Shown piece after piece: positions 27,009 through 36,779 of a stretch of 48,445 nt of DNA. The stretch spans positions 1 to 48,445 of the forward strand of contig JAAYBG010000017.1 in the NCBI GenBank assembly GCA_012718985.1, read 5' to 3'. How positions within the stretch are numbered: the first letter of the stretch is position 1; each line of letters begins with the position of its first letter. The position numbers and the translations under genes are program-made. This stretch comes from Acholeplasmataceae bacterium. GTDB lineage: Bacteria; Bacillota_I; Bacilli_A; ML615J-28; CAG-698. The notes under the pieces were generated by a model that was not told the origin of the DNA, did no database searches, and saw only the letters and a program-made list of their open reading frames with translations.

Positions 27009-28943
27009 ATGAAGAAATATTGGTTTATTTTTATGATATTAATAATGTTTTTTTTTGTTTCTTGTAAGCCAGAAGGAGAGGAGTCGCTTCCTGAAAAGGA
27101 GGATTTTGAAGAAACACCGATAAATCCAGATCAACCGGTAGAAACTGAAGCGGAAATAAAAGAGATTATTGAGGATTATTTGAGCACTATTGTTTTACCA
27201 GAAATAACAAAAGAAAATTTGCTTTTTCTGGATAAAGTTGTTTATTTGGAAAAAGAAATTGTTCTTGGTTGGGAAACTGACCATCCTGCTCTAACAAGCA
27301 AGGGTATTGTAACTCGTGAATTTACCGATGTTACTGTTCATATTGCTGTGACGGGAAGTATCGGAGAAGTTTCGGTGACCAAAGAGATGGGTAGTGTTAT
27401 CGTTTTGTCTTATGGACAAGAAATATTTACTAATGTAGTCAATGAACTAACTATTCTAGAAGAAGTTGGGGGAGATATTTTTCTACCTACTTTGATTAAT
27501 GGTGTGCGTATTGTTTGGGCGACATCGGATAAAAATATTTTAGATAAAAACGGTAAATATTCTTATGTTCCGGTTGACACCTATGTTACTTTATCAGCGA
27601 CACTCATTTTTGGGGAACACGATGAATATATCGATAGTAAAGAGTTTATTGTATTAGTAAAAACTTATCCCAATCAAACAAAATTGGAACTGGTAGCAGA
27701 AAATATTTCCCTTCCTAGTTTTGTAGAAGGAGATTTGGTATTACCAACAGAGTTCGATTATGGTGTTAGTGGTTCTTGGAAATCATCAAATAATCAGGTT
27801 ATCGCCAGTGATGGTACAGTAACGCTAACAAATAAAGAAGAAACAGTTGTGATGACATTAACTCTTACTTCAGGTGGGGAAACATTAGATTTAGTATTTG
27901 AGGTGAAAACAAAAATTATGGTAGAGACAGAAAGAAAACTAAACAATCATATTTTAGTAGATAGAGCTGAAAGCTATCTTGAAGCGAACATGGTGAATGT
28001 TGAAGTAAAGAATGGCAAATTAGTATTGGTAGAAGGGGCGACAGAGGGTTATTATCAATCGCTAATTTATAATACAAAAAGCTATACTGAATTAGTAGCT
28101 TCTTGGGCAGCAATCTCGAGTACAACTTCAACATGTGAATTAGAGATTAGGGTGAAAGCAGATACTGCTTGGAGTAAATACTTTACCTATGGCGTCTGGG
28201 GACTGGGAAGAAATAATTTATATTATAATCAAACCGATACTCGCGTAAGAATGAATACGGATGAAATTTTATTGAATTCACCATACAAAGGGAAAGCATT
28301 TCAATATAAAATCACTTTAAGAAGGAACACTGCTGATGTAGCTTCTCCTGTGTTATCGCTAGTTGCGGTTACATTAAATATTGAGAACTATACCTATGCT
28401 CCTAGTACTGCTGCCTTACCAGCACAAGTAGATTATGATGTACCAAAATTAAATCAAAACGAAGTGCCTGAAATAGGAAATTCTATTTGTAGTCCGACAA
28501 CTTCTACGATGTTACTAAAATTTAAAGGCTTTAACTTTACCGATAAGGATGCTCAATATGAACATCGTTATATCGCTGGTTTGGTTGCCGATCGTGGTCA
28601 CAATAATCCAACTTATGGTAATTGGGTTTATAATACCGTTACTATGGGAGCTTTTGGACTAAATGCCTATGTGCAAAGAATGTATTCTTGGAGTGAATTG
28701 AAATACCACTTAGCAACTGTTGGTCCAGTAGGAGCTAGTATTAAAGGAAATACTGGTTTATATACCACAGGAGGGCATCTAATTGTTGTTCGTGGCTATA
28801 AAGAAATCAATGGAAAAACCTATGTTATTTGTAACGATCCTAACATTAATTCTCGTTTTGGTGCAGGACTATTTGTTTATTATGAATTTCCACTTGATGT
28901 TTTTGAGAACTTCTGGCGCGGAGTTGTCTACGTTGTTGAATAA
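27009..28943 (+). CDS. Lipoprotein with about 3 Ig-like repeats and C-terminal C39-like peptidase domain
   Basis: Lipobox FFVSC; repeats (SWKSSNNQVIASDGTV); YDVPKLNQNE...ICSPTTSTMLL, GGHLIVVRGYKEINGKTYVICNDP. Confidence 0.85.
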   Translation: MKKYWFIFMILIMFFFVSCKPEGEESLPEKEDFEETPINPDQPVETEAEIKEIIEDYLSTIVLPEITKENLLFLDKVVYLEKEIVLGWETDHPALTSKGIVTREFTDVTVHIAVTGSIGEVSVTKEMGSVIVLSYGQEIFTNVVNELTILEEVGGDIFLPTLINGVRIVWATSDKNILDKNGKYSYVPVDTYVTLSATLIFGEHDEYIDSKEFIVLVKTYPNQTKLELVAENISLPSFVEGDLVLPTEFDYGVSGSWKSSNNQVIASDGTVTLTNKEETVVMTLTLTSGGETLDLVFEVKTKIMVETERKLNNHILVDRAESYLEANMVNVEVKNGKLVLVEGATEGYYQSLIYNTKSYTELVASWAAISSTTSTCELEIRVKADTAWSKYFTYGVWGLGRNNLYYNQTDTRVRMNTDEILLNSPYKGKAFQYKITLRRNTADVASPVLSLVAVTLNIENYTYAPSTAALPAQVDYDVPKLNQNEVPEIGNSICSPTTSTMLLKFKGFNFTDKDAQYEHRYIAGLVADRGHNNPTYGNWVYNTVTMGAFGLNAYVQRMYSWSELKYHLATVGPVGASIKGNTGLYTTGGHLIVVRGYKEINGKTYVICNDPNINSRFGAGLFVYYEFPLDVFENFWRGVVYVVE

Positions 28944-28954
28944 AATTAAAATAA

Positions 28955-28982
28955 AAGTCGAGTCGGAAGATTCGATTTTTTG
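28955..28982 (+). terminator. Rho-independent terminator
   Basis: TCGAGTC-ggaa-GATTCGA-TTTTTT. Confidence 0.7.
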
Positions 28983-29019
28983 ATAATTTGTGTTATAATC
29001 CTAGAGATGAGGAAACGAT

Positions 29020-29253
29020 ATGGATTATCTTGCAATTGATTTTGAATTAGTAAAGGACAAGGAAAGCTTTTCTTGAAAAACTACTGATATCAGATACATT
29101 TTTAACTTGGGCAATTAATCGAAGCGTAGATTATTTTATTTGTTTAGGAAATTGTCTAAAAACAAAATTAACACAAGTTTAGTTATATAAAAGCAAAGGA
29201 TGTAACATTATTATTTTAAAAGAAAAAGAAATCTTGGAGTTAATCAATGACAA
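29020..29253 (+). pseudogene. Remnant of a 3'-5' exonuclease (DnaQ-like) with C-terminal BRCT domain
   Basis: MDYLAIDFELVKDKESFS* resembles an exonuclease N-terminus; then AINRSVDYFICLGNCLKTKLTQV*LYKSKGCNIIILKEKEILELI resembles the second half of a BRCT domain. Confidence 0.6.
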
Positions 29254-30101
29254 AAACAATCGTTAATAATAAAGAACAAACAATCAAAGATTTTTTTGAA
29301 GAGTATAAAATGGCAAAAGCGAAAATATACAAATTATTAGTAACAAAGTCGGTATCTGTTCGCGGAATCGCTGTTAACGAAACGACTAAGATCTATCCTC
29401 AAGATGAGGTGATGATTAATTTTGAAGTTCTTATCGATAAAACTGAACCTATATGGCATCAAAACATCGAAGTTGTTTATGAAGACGAGGAAATTCTTTT
29501 AGTAAATAAACCAGAAGGAATGCTGGTCCATGCTGATGGAGGGGAAACCAAAACGCTAACAGCGGCTGTTAATTTTTATATACAAAGACAGGGTAGTTTA
29601 TTGCCAGCATATTGCATTCATCGATTAGATTATGATACGTCAGGATTAGTTTTGTTTGGTAAAAACCCTTTGGCACTCGCTTATCTAAGTTTTCAAATGG
29701 AGAATAAGCAAATATTAAAAAAGTATGTCGCAGTTGTAACAGGAGTATTTAATCCGCTTGAGGGAACAATTGATTTGAATATTGGTCGAAATCGCCATGT
29801 AAACAATCGTTATCGAGTAAGCCCTAAGGGAAAAACAGCAATTACAAAGTACCAAACATTACAAATAGGAAAGCAGAAAAGTTTGGTCGCAGCAGAAATC
29901 ATGACAGGAAGAACTCATCAAATCCGTGTGCATTTCAGTTACTTCCACCACCCAATTATAGGAGATAAAATTTACGGTTCAACTCAAGGTAAATTGATGC
30001 TTTTCTCACAAGCATTACAATTTATCCATCCTCAAACAAAACAAATGTTTTACTATGAATTAAACATTCCCAAGGATTTTATGGTGAGTAATAATGGATA
30101 A
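29247..30101 (+). CDS. RluA family pseudouridine synthase
   Basis: VVYEDEEILLVNKPEGMLVH, YCIHRLDYDTSGLVLFGKN, AEIMTGRTHQIRVHFSY. Confidence 0.92.
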   Translation: MTKTIVNNKEQTIKDFFEEYKMAKAKIYKLLVTKSVSVRGIAVNETTKIYPQDEVMINFEVLIDKTEPIWHQNIEVVYEDEEILLVNKPEGMLVHADGGETKTLTAAVNFYIQRQGSLLPAYCIHRLDYDTSGLVLFGKNPLALAYLSFQMENKQILKKYVAVVTGVFNPLEGTIDLNIGRNRHVNNRYRVSPKGKTAITKYQTLQIGKQKSLVAAEIMTGRTHQIRVHFSYFHHPIIGDKIYGSTQGKLMLFSQALQFIHPQTKQMFYYELNIPKDFMVSNNG

Positions 30102-30636
30102 AATAATAGAATTTGCTCATAAATTATTAAAAGAAAAATTAAAAAAGACAGATGTAGCAATCGACATGACGCTAGGAAACGGATACGATTCCTTATTTCT
30201 TGCTCCACTGGTCGAAAAGGTCTATGCTTTTGATATTCAAGAGCAAGCAATAATACAAGCAAAACAAACACTGAAAGATGTTCATAATGTGATTTATATT
30301 CACCAAGGACACGAGAATGTGGATAAATATGTTTTTCAAAAAGTTAAAGGAGTTATTTTCAATTTAGGATACTTACCCAAAGGTTCTAAACAAATTTGTA
30401 CAACAGCAAAAACAACATTGATCGCTCTTAAAAAGGCAATCCGTTTACTCGATGTAGGAGGAATTTGTGTTTTGGTTTTTTATCCTGGGCATAGGGAAGG
30501 AAAGATTGAAGCACAAGAAGTCGGAGAATATCTTAAAACGTTGGATCAAAAAGAATTCGATATCATCAAATATGAATTTATTAATCAAATCAATATGCCT
30601 CCTTTTTTAATAGCGTTAGAGAGGTTAAAACCATGA
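30094..30636 (+). CDS. Class I SAM-dependent methyltransferase (YtqB/rRNA methylase-like)
   Basis: DVAIDMTLGNGYDSLFLAP, FNLGYLPKGSK, GGICVLVFYPGHREGKIE. Confidence 0.88.
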   Translation: MDKIIEFAHKLLKEKLKKTDVAIDMTLGNGYDSLFLAPLVEKVYAFDIQEQAIIQAKQTLKDVHNVIYIHQGHENVDKYVFQKVKGVIFNLGYLPKGSKQICTTAKTTLIALKKAIRLLDVGGICVLVFYPGHREGKIEAQEVGEYLKTLDQKEFDIIKYEFINQINMPPFLIALERLKP

Positions 30637-31142
30637 GACTCTTTATAGGGATTAAACCAGATAAAAAAGCTTTGCTAGTTATTCAAGGATTAATAAAAAA
30701 ATTACAATCACAAGGGATAACGGGAAACTATACCGATGTAAATAATATTCATATGACATTGGTGTTCATTGGTGAAGTAACAGAGGAAAAAATGTTTAAA
30801 AACATTATGGATAGAATTAATCATCCCCAATTTTCTTTTCGAATTAGCAAGTTGAAGTGTTTTAAAGATATGATTATTTTAGAAATTATAAAAACAAAAG
30901 AACTTGAAATATTACAGGAAAAAATAACAATTGAAATGGCTAAGCAGGGATACAATATCGAAAAGCGCAACTTTTATCCGCATATCACTTTAGTCAGAAA
31001 AGTAAAAGAAAAGATAGAAATTGATATGGAAATTAATAGTGAAGTAAAGAGTTTTGAACTTTATCTCTCACAAAGAATTCAAGGGAAAATCAATTATAGC
31101 GTTATCCATAAAAGGATGTTAGGATGTGAAACGTGTGAATAA
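30633..31142 (+). CDS. thpR: RNA 2',3'-cyclic phosphodiesterase (2'-5' RNA ligase family)
   Basis: Two HxTx motifs (IHMTLVFIGEV, PHITLVRKV); MRLFIGIKP start. Confidence 0.88.
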   Translation: MRLFIGIKPDKKALLVIQGLIKKLQSQGITGNYTDVNNIHMTLVFIGEVTEEKMFKNIMDRINHPQFSFRISKLKCFKDMIILEIIKTKELEILQEKITIEMAKQGYNIEKRNFYPHITLVRKVKEKIEIDMEINSEVKSFELYLSQRIQGKINYSVIHKRMLGCETCE

Positions 31143-32139
31143 AAGAAAATTAGGGAAAACCGGATTAATGGTTGGGGAAATAGGCTTAGGCGGAATTCCT
31201 ATTCAGAGAACAACACAAGAAGAAACAAATAAAATCATCGATGAATGTATGGAGCGAGGAATCAATTTTATCGATACTGCAAGAGCTTACACTTGTTCTG
31301 AAGCCTATTTTGGTCATGCTTTACAAGGAAAAAGAGAAGCGTTTATTCTATGTACAAAGTCGATGGCGCGTAGTTATGAGGCGATGAAAAAAGATATCGA
31401 ACTAAGCCTTTCAGCTTTGCAAACAGATTACATCGATATTTATCAATTACATAACGTGAAAACAGAACAAGAATATGCCGAGGTTATGAGCCCAAATGGT
31501 GCATATAAAGCTTTGTTAGAAGCAAAAGCAAGCGGGAAAATAGGTTATATTGGAATTACATCGCACAATGTTGATTTTTTGGAAAGTATCATTGACGTTT
31601 GTCCGTTTCATACGATTCAAGTTCCTTATAATGTGATTGAAACTAAAGCTGAAAATTTGTTTAAACGTGCGATTAGAAAAGATATTGGTGTTATTGTTAT
31701 GAAACCGTTAGCTGGTGGAGCTATTGATAACGGAGAAGTAGCGTTAAAATTCATCATAAAGAATGATTTTATTAGTGTAGCAATTCCTGGTATGGCGAGC
31801 ATTAATGAGGTAAAAGAAAACTCAAAAGTAGTAAAAGAAGAATTGAACGAAGAAGATAAAGAATATATAAAAAAGATTAGAAGAATATTAGACAATGATT
31901 TTTGCCGTCGTTGTGGTTATTGTTTGCCGTGTCCACAAGGAATTGATATTCCTAGTTGTTTTGTGTATGAAGGGTATTTTGATCGTTATGGACTTGCTAG
32001 TTGGGCGCAAGATCGTTATGAAAAAATGAATCATTTTGCTGGCGAATGCATCAATTGTCGTCGTTGTGTGGCAAAATGTCCTTATGGATTGGATATACCG
32101 ACAAAATTAAAAAGAGTAAAACGAATATTTGGAAAGTAG
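31126..32139 (+). CDS. Aldo/keto reductase with C-terminal 4Fe-4S domain
   Basis: KLGKTGLMVGEIGLGGIPIQR, FIDTARAY, CRRCGYCLPCPQGIDIP, CINCRRCVAKCPYG. Confidence 0.92.
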   Translation: MKRVNKRKLGKTGLMVGEIGLGGIPIQRTTQEETNKIIDECMERGINFIDTARAYTCSEAYFGHALQGKREAFILCTKSMARSYEAMKKDIELSLSALQTDYIDIYQLHNVKTEQEYAEVMSPNGAYKALLEAKASGKIGYIGITSHNVDFLESIIDVCPFHTIQVPYNVIETKAENLFKRAIRKDIGVIVMKPLAGGAIDNGEVALKFIIKNDFISVAIPGMASINEVKENSKVVKEELNEEDKEYIKKIRRILDNDFCRRCGYCLPCPQGIDIPSCFVYEGYFDRYGLASWAQDRYEKMNHFAGECINCRRCVAKCPYGLDIPTKLKRVKRIFGK

Positions 32140-32207
32140 AATATCCGCTTGAAAATTTATAGTGGGTGTGATAAGATATTTTCTATAAAACTCTTTAGAG
32201 GGAGATT

Positions 32208-32960
32208 ATGCAGTTACAAGAATTTATAGTTAACAACATTAAAATTAAAGTCGCAACAACAGATGAAAAAACGCAGATCTATAGTTTAAGATACAAAAGT
32301 TTAATTCTCGATTATGATAAGAGTAAAAAAGAATCAGAGGGATTAGACAAAGATGATTATGATGATTTTTGTGATTATATTGTGGCGATTGATATGAACA
32401 CTAATGAAGTTGTTGGTACTTATCGATTGATTAGAAAAGAACATGCTCAAAAAGCGGGAATGTTCTCTACAGAGAAAGAGTTTAATATCGATAACTTAAA
32501 AAATAAAAATTGTGATATCTTAGAAATAGGCCGAGCCGTTGTGAAGGAAGAGTATCGTGATGGTCTGGTTATCGGGCTGCTATGGAAGGCGGTTATCCGC
32601 TATGCTTTATTATTCAAAATAAAATATTTGTTTGGTACAGCTTCATTTCATGGCACAGATCCTAAACTATATCAACATAGTTTATCTAGTTTATACTATA
32701 ATCACTTGTCGCCTCCGGATAAACGGGCGTTTGCTCGAAAAGATTCGCGTTGTGATTTACAACAATTACCAATAACTGAAGTAGATCCTTTCCTAGCAAA
32801 AAAAGAAATGCCACCGTTAATAAAAGGGTATCTCAATTTATGGGCAACAATTGGCGAGGGAGCGTATATTGATCATTCTTTCAAAAGTATCGATGTTTTG
32901 ATTCTTTTAGAAATAGATAAAATAAACCCAAGATATTTACAAAGGTATTTAGAAGATTAA
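32208..32960 (+). CDS. GNAT N-acyltransferase, OlsB-like (Acetyltransf_5)
   Basis: RYKSLILDYDKS, NEVVGTYRLIR, EIGRAVVKEEYRDGLVIGLLWKAV, FGTASFHGTDPKLY. Confidence 0.75.
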   Translation: MQLQEFIVNNIKIKVATTDEKTQIYSLRYKSLILDYDKSKKESEGLDKDDYDDFCDYIVAIDMNTNEVVGTYRLIRKEHAQKAGMFSTEKEFNIDNLKNKNCDILEIGRAVVKEEYRDGLVIGLLWKAVIRYALLFKIKYLFGTASFHGTDPKLYQHSLSSLYYNHLSPPDKRAFARKDSRCDLQQLPITEVDPFLAKKEMPPLIKGYLNLWATIGEGAYIDHSFKSIDVLILLEIDKINPRYLQRYLED

Positions 32961-33045
32961 AAAAAGATAAAAACCAGAAAAACCTTTAATTATTATCTTT
33001 AGAGTGTTATAATTAAAAAGTAATAGAAGAACAGGAGAATGAATT

Positions 33046-33765
33046 ATGGGAAGAGCACACGAAGTTAGAGCCGCGGCAATGGCGAAAACGGCTGCGTTTA
33101 AGAGCAAAAATAACGCTAAATATGGAACTGCTGTCTATGTAGCAGCAAAATCTGGTATTCCTGATCCTGATTTAAACCTTAATCTAAAAAAGGAAATAGA
33201 AAGAGCAAAGAAGAACAACGTACCCTCTGATGTGATTAAAAGGGCAATCGAGAAAGCAAAAGGCAATACAGGAGAAGCCTATAATTTTATTCGTTATGAA
33301 GGATTTGGACCGAATAATTGTATGGTTATTGTTGATTGTTTAACTGATAATGTAAATCGAACATATACTTCAGTAAAAACAGCATTTGGGAAATGTGGAT
33401 TTAAGTTGGGAGTTTCTGGTTGTGTAGCACATATGTTTGACAATCTTGCGATTTTCACCTTTAAGGGCTATGAAGATGAAGAAGTTCTTGATGCACTAAT
33501 TGAGGCTGATTGTGATGTAAGTGATGTTGAGACTGATGAGGAATTTGTTACGGTTTATGCACCACAAACAGAATACGCAAAAATAAGAAATGCCTTGCAA
33601 GAAAAATTCAAGGATATAGAATTTGAAGAAGATGAGACAACTTGGATACCTCAAATCTATGTAGAACTTACGGATGAAGATGACATCAAGAAATACGAAC
33701 GTTTTAAAGAAATGATGGATGAAATCGATGATGTTCAAGATGTTTATGATAATGTAAAATTATAA
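33046..33765 (+). CDS. YebC/PmpR family regulator/translation factor
   Basis: MGRAHEVRAAAMAKTAAFKSK, NNVPSDVIKRAIEKAKG, YEGFGPNNCMVIVDCLTDNVNRT. Confidence 0.92.
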   Translation: MGRAHEVRAAAMAKTAAFKSKNNAKYGTAVYVAAKSGIPDPDLNLNLKKEIERAKKNNVPSDVIKRAIEKAKGNTGEAYNFIRYEGFGPNNCMVIVDCLTDNVNRTYTSVKTAFGKCGFKLGVSGCVAHMFDNLAIFTFKGYEDEEVLDALIEADCDVSDVETDEEFVTVYAPQTEYAKIRNALQEKFKDIEFEEDETTWIPQIYVELTDEDDIKKYERFKEMMDEIDDVQDVYDNVKL

Positions 33766-33778
33766 ATTAGTAGAAAGC

Positions 33779-33807
33779 AAACCCAGTTAATAAGCTGGGT
33801 TTTTTTA
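33779..33807 (+). terminator. Rho-independent terminator
   Basis: AACCCAG-ttaataa-GCTGGGTT-TTTTT. Confidence 0.85.
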
Positions 33808-33842
33808 TGCGCATTGTTGAAGAAAAAAAAGAAATAAAAAAG

Positions 33843-33871
33843 TTGACTTTATAAATAACTTCATGTATAAT
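33843..33871 (+). promoter_or_regulatory. Sigma-A promoter of the S10 operon
   Basis: TTGACT - 17 nt - TATAAT. Confidence 0.85.
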
Positions 33872-33877
33872 ACATAA

Positions 33878-34004
33878 GGTTAGAAAGAGGCATGGATATG
33901 CGAGGTTGCTGATACACAAGGGGGCGTTGTCAAGGTCCTTGTTGTTGGGGAATTCGCGTGGAGTCGAAGCTACATTTAAAATGGATGCAAAAGGAGAAAA
34001 AAAC
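33878..34004 (+). promoter_or_regulatory. Structured 5' leader of the S10 operon
   Basis: gcgaggttgctgatacac...gaattcgcgtggagtcgaagctac: resembles the leader preceding rpsJ in other Bacilli. Confidence 0.6.
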
Positions 34005-34310
34005 ATGGCAAAAGCAGCATTAAGAATTAAGTTAATTTCTTATGATCACAGACTTATTGATGAGTCTGCAAAGAAAATTGTTGAGGCGGCAAAAAAGACT
34101 GGTGCTATTGTATCAGGACCTATTCCCCTTCCAACAGAAAAAGAAGTCTTCACAGTAATTCGTTCACCACACAAATACAAAGATAGTCGTGAACAATTCG
34201 AAAGAAGAACACACAAACGTCTAATTGACATTGTGGAAACAACACCAAAAACGATGGATGCATTAATTCATTTAGAAATACCTGCTGGTGTTGACATTGT
34301 TTTAAAATAA
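34005..34310 (+). CDS. rpsJ: Ribosomal protein S10
   Basis: [27 protein letters not shown]...; start corrected from 33906 to 34005 (RBS aaggag). Confidence 0.97.
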   Translation: MAKAALRIKLISYDHRLIDESAKKIVEAAKKTGAIVSGPIPLPTEKEVFTVIRSPHKYKDSREQFERRTHKRLIDIVETTPKTMDALIHLEIPAGVDIVLK

Positions 34311-34331
34311 TGAGTAAAGGAGGAAAAACTC

Positions 34332-34991
34332 ATGGCCAAAGGAATCTTAGGTAAAAAAATTGGTATGACACAAGTTTTTTCAGCACAAGGTGAACTTGTT
34401 CCAGTAACTGTTATTGAAGTTGCTGGCAACATTGTGTTGCAAAAAAAGACAGCGGATACTGATGGGTATCAAGCTGTGCAATTGGGATTTGCTGACAAGA
34501 AAAAAAATCGTGTTAACAATCCTGAAAAAGGACATGCTGCAAAGGCACAAACCAACCCTAAGCGCTTCATCAAAGAAATCGCTGGGGAAGAAATGGCTGT
34601 CTTTGAAGTAGGTCAAGAGGTAAAAGCAAATATATTTGCAGAAGGTGACATTGTTGATGTAACCGGGACAAGTAAAGGTAAAGGTTATCAAGGTGTTATC
34701 AAGCGCTGGAATTTCCATCGAGGTCCGGCTGCTCATGGATCTGGTTACCATCGTGGAACAGGTTCAATGGGAGCTATTGGTATCTCTATAATTAGAAAAG
34801 GAAGAAAATTAGCGGGTAGAATGGGTGGAGAACAAGTCACTGTTCAAAATCTAGAAGTTATTAAGATTGATTTAGAAAAAAATGTAATGCTAATTAAAGG
34901 TAATGTCCCAGGAGCAAAAAACTCATTTGTTATCGTAACGAATGCAGTTAAGAAATCATCTGCTGCCATTAACCCAGAAGCATTAGCTTAA
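34332..34991 (+). CDS. rplC: Ribosomal protein L3
   Basis: [16 protein letters not shown]; operon position. Confidence 0.97.
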   Translation: MAKGILGKKIGMTQVFSAQGELVPVTVIEVAGNIVLQKKTADTDGYQAVQLGFADKKKNRVNNPEKGHAAKAQTNPKRFIKEIAGEEMAVFEVGQEVKANIFAEGDIVDVTGTSKGKGYQGVIKRWNFHRGPAAHGSGYHRGTGSMGAIGISIIRKGRKLAGRMGGEQVTVQNLEVIKIDLEKNVMLIKGNVPGAKNSFVIVTNAVKKSSAAINPEALA

Positions 34992-35007
34992 GAAAGGAGA
35001 AATAAAG

Positions 35008-35631
35008 ATGCCTAGTGTAGTTGTATTAAACCAATCAGGTGCAGAAGTTGGTAAATTAAGATTAAGTAAAGAAGTATTTTCATATGAACCAAATATGCAA
35101 GTTGTTTATGATGTGGTAAACGCTGAAAGAGCCGCTATGCGTCAAGGAACACACCAAACTAAAGAACGTAGTGAAGTTAGAGGTGGTGGAAGGAAACCTT
35201 GGCGACAAAAAGGTACAGGACGCGCACGACAAGGATCTATTAGAGCTCCTCAATGGCGTGGTGGTGGAATTGTTTTTGGTCCAAAACCAAGAAGTTATAG
35301 CGTGAAAGTAAATAAAAAAGTAGTTAAAGTTGCTGTTAAATCTTTATTATCTGATCGTTTAAAGAATAATAAAATTGTTGTTGTTGATCAATTCGCTTTA
35401 GAAGATTTCAAAACAAAAACTTTAGTTTCTATTTTATCGAATTTGAAAGCTGAAGGAAAAGTATTAGTGATTACTAATGAAGATAATTACAATTTGTTTA
35501 CTGCTGGTAGAAACATTCCTGGTGTATATGTGCAAACAAAAGCACATTTAAGTGTTTATGACTTAATTAGTGCTAATATGTACATCATGACTCAAAGTGC
35601 AGCTAAAAAATATGAGGAGGATCTAAAATAA
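35008..35631 (+). CDS. rplD: Ribosomal protein L4
   Basis: RQGTHQTKERSEVRGGGRKPWRQKGTGRAR. Confidence 0.97.
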   Translation: MPSVVVLNQSGAEVGKLRLSKEVFSYEPNMQVVYDVVNAERAAMRQGTHQTKERSEVRGGGRKPWRQKGTGRARQGSIRAPQWRGGGIVFGPKPRSYSVKVNKKVVKVAVKSLLSDRLKNNKIVVVDQFALEDFKTKTLVSILSNLKAEGKVLVITNEDNYNLFTAGRNIPGVYVQTKAHLSVYDLISANMYIMTQSAAKKYEEDLK

Positions 35632-35915
35632 TGAAAAATCCTTATGATATTATTGTTAGACCATTGATTACTGAAAAATCTACAAAGCTTGTTGAAACAA
35701 GAAAGTACACTTTTGAAGTAATGCAAGGAGTGAACAAAATAGAAGTAAAAAAAGCAGTTGAAGAAATATTTAAAGTGAATGTTATTCAGGTTAATATGAT
35801 TAACGTTAGAAAAAAAGAACGTCGTGTAGGAAAATATGAAGGTTTCCGCCCTGCAGTGCGTAAAGCAATCGTAACATTAGCAGAAGGTCAAACATTAGAC
35901 GTATTCGAAGTTTAA
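35631..35915 (+). CDS. rplW: Ribosomal protein L23
   Basis: IIVRPLITEKSTKL; operon position. Confidence 0.96.
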   Translation: MKNPYDIIVRPLITEKSTKLVETRKYTFEVMQGVNKIEVKKAVEEIFKVNVIQVNMINVRKKERRVGKYEGFRPAVRKAIVTLAEGQTLDVFEV

Positions 35916-35933
35916 TATAGGAGGAAGCAAATA

Positions 35934-36764
35934 ATGGCGATTAAAAAATATAATCCAACCACTAACGGTCGTCGTGGCATGTCAGTGTTGGTATTTGATG
36001 AAATTACAACGTCTACTCCTGAAAAAAGTTTATTAGCACCGCTAAAGAAGAGTGGTGGACGTAATAATATGGGTAAAATAACTGTGCGTCATCAAGGTGG
36101 CGGACATAAACGAAAATATCGTATTATCGATTTTAAGAGAAATAAAGATGATATCGTTGGTACAGTTGCAACAATTGAGTATGATCCAAACAGATCAGCG
36201 AACATTGCTTTAATCAACTATGTTGATGGTGAGAAACGATATATTATTGCTCCTAAGGGATTAACGATAGGACAAAAGATTTTATCGGGTGAAAATGCAG
36301 ATATTATTGTTGGTAATGCGATGCCTTTAGGTAAAATACCAGTAGGTACAGTCGTTCATAATATTGAATTACATCCTGGTAAGGGCGGACAATTAGTTCG
36401 TTCAGCAGGGTCAAGCGCTCAAATTTTAGGTCGTGAAGACAAGTATATCCTAGTTAGATTAACTAGCGGGGAAGTAAGAAAAATATTATCGGTGTGTCGC
36501 GCTACCATCGGTGAAGTTGGAAATGCTGATCATATGAATGTTACCATAGGAAAAGCAGGGAGAACACGTTATTTAGGAGTTAGACCAACAGTTAGAGGTT
36601 CAGCAATGAATCCTAATGACCATCCTCATGGTGGTGGTGAAGGTCGTACGCCAATTGGACGTAAAGCTCCACTTACTCCTTGGGGTAAAATTACTCTTGG
36701 TCTTAAGACTCGTAATACAAAGAAAAAATCTAGCGACTTAATTGTACGTCGCCGCAACGGTTAG
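35934..36764 (+). CDS. rplB: Ribosomal protein L2
   Basis: [41 protein letters not shown]. Confidence 0.98.
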   Translation: MAIKKYNPTTNGRRGMSVLVFDEITTSTPEKSLLAPLKKSGGRNNMGKITVRHQGGGHKRKYRIIDFKRNKDDIVGTVATIEYDPNRSANIALINYVDGEKRYIIAPKGLTIGQKILSGENADIIVGNAMPLGKIPVGTVVHNIELHPGKGGQLVRSAGSSAQILGREDKYILVRLTSGEVRKILSVCRATIGEVGNADHMNVTIGKAGRTRYLGVRPTVRGSAMNPNDHPHGGGEGRTPIGRKAPLTPWGKITLGLKTRNTKKKSSDLIVRRRNG

Positions 36765-36779
36765 AAAGGAGAAATAATA

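Noticed and set aside
28783-28983. 66-aa plus-strand ORF at the end of the C39 lipoprotein
   Set aside because: Out-of-frame overlap within a conserved domain and the terminator.
33906-34004. N-terminal extension of the rpsJ ORF in the track
   Set aside because: This is the untranslated leader; S10 begins at [10 protein letters not shown] with an RBS at 34005.
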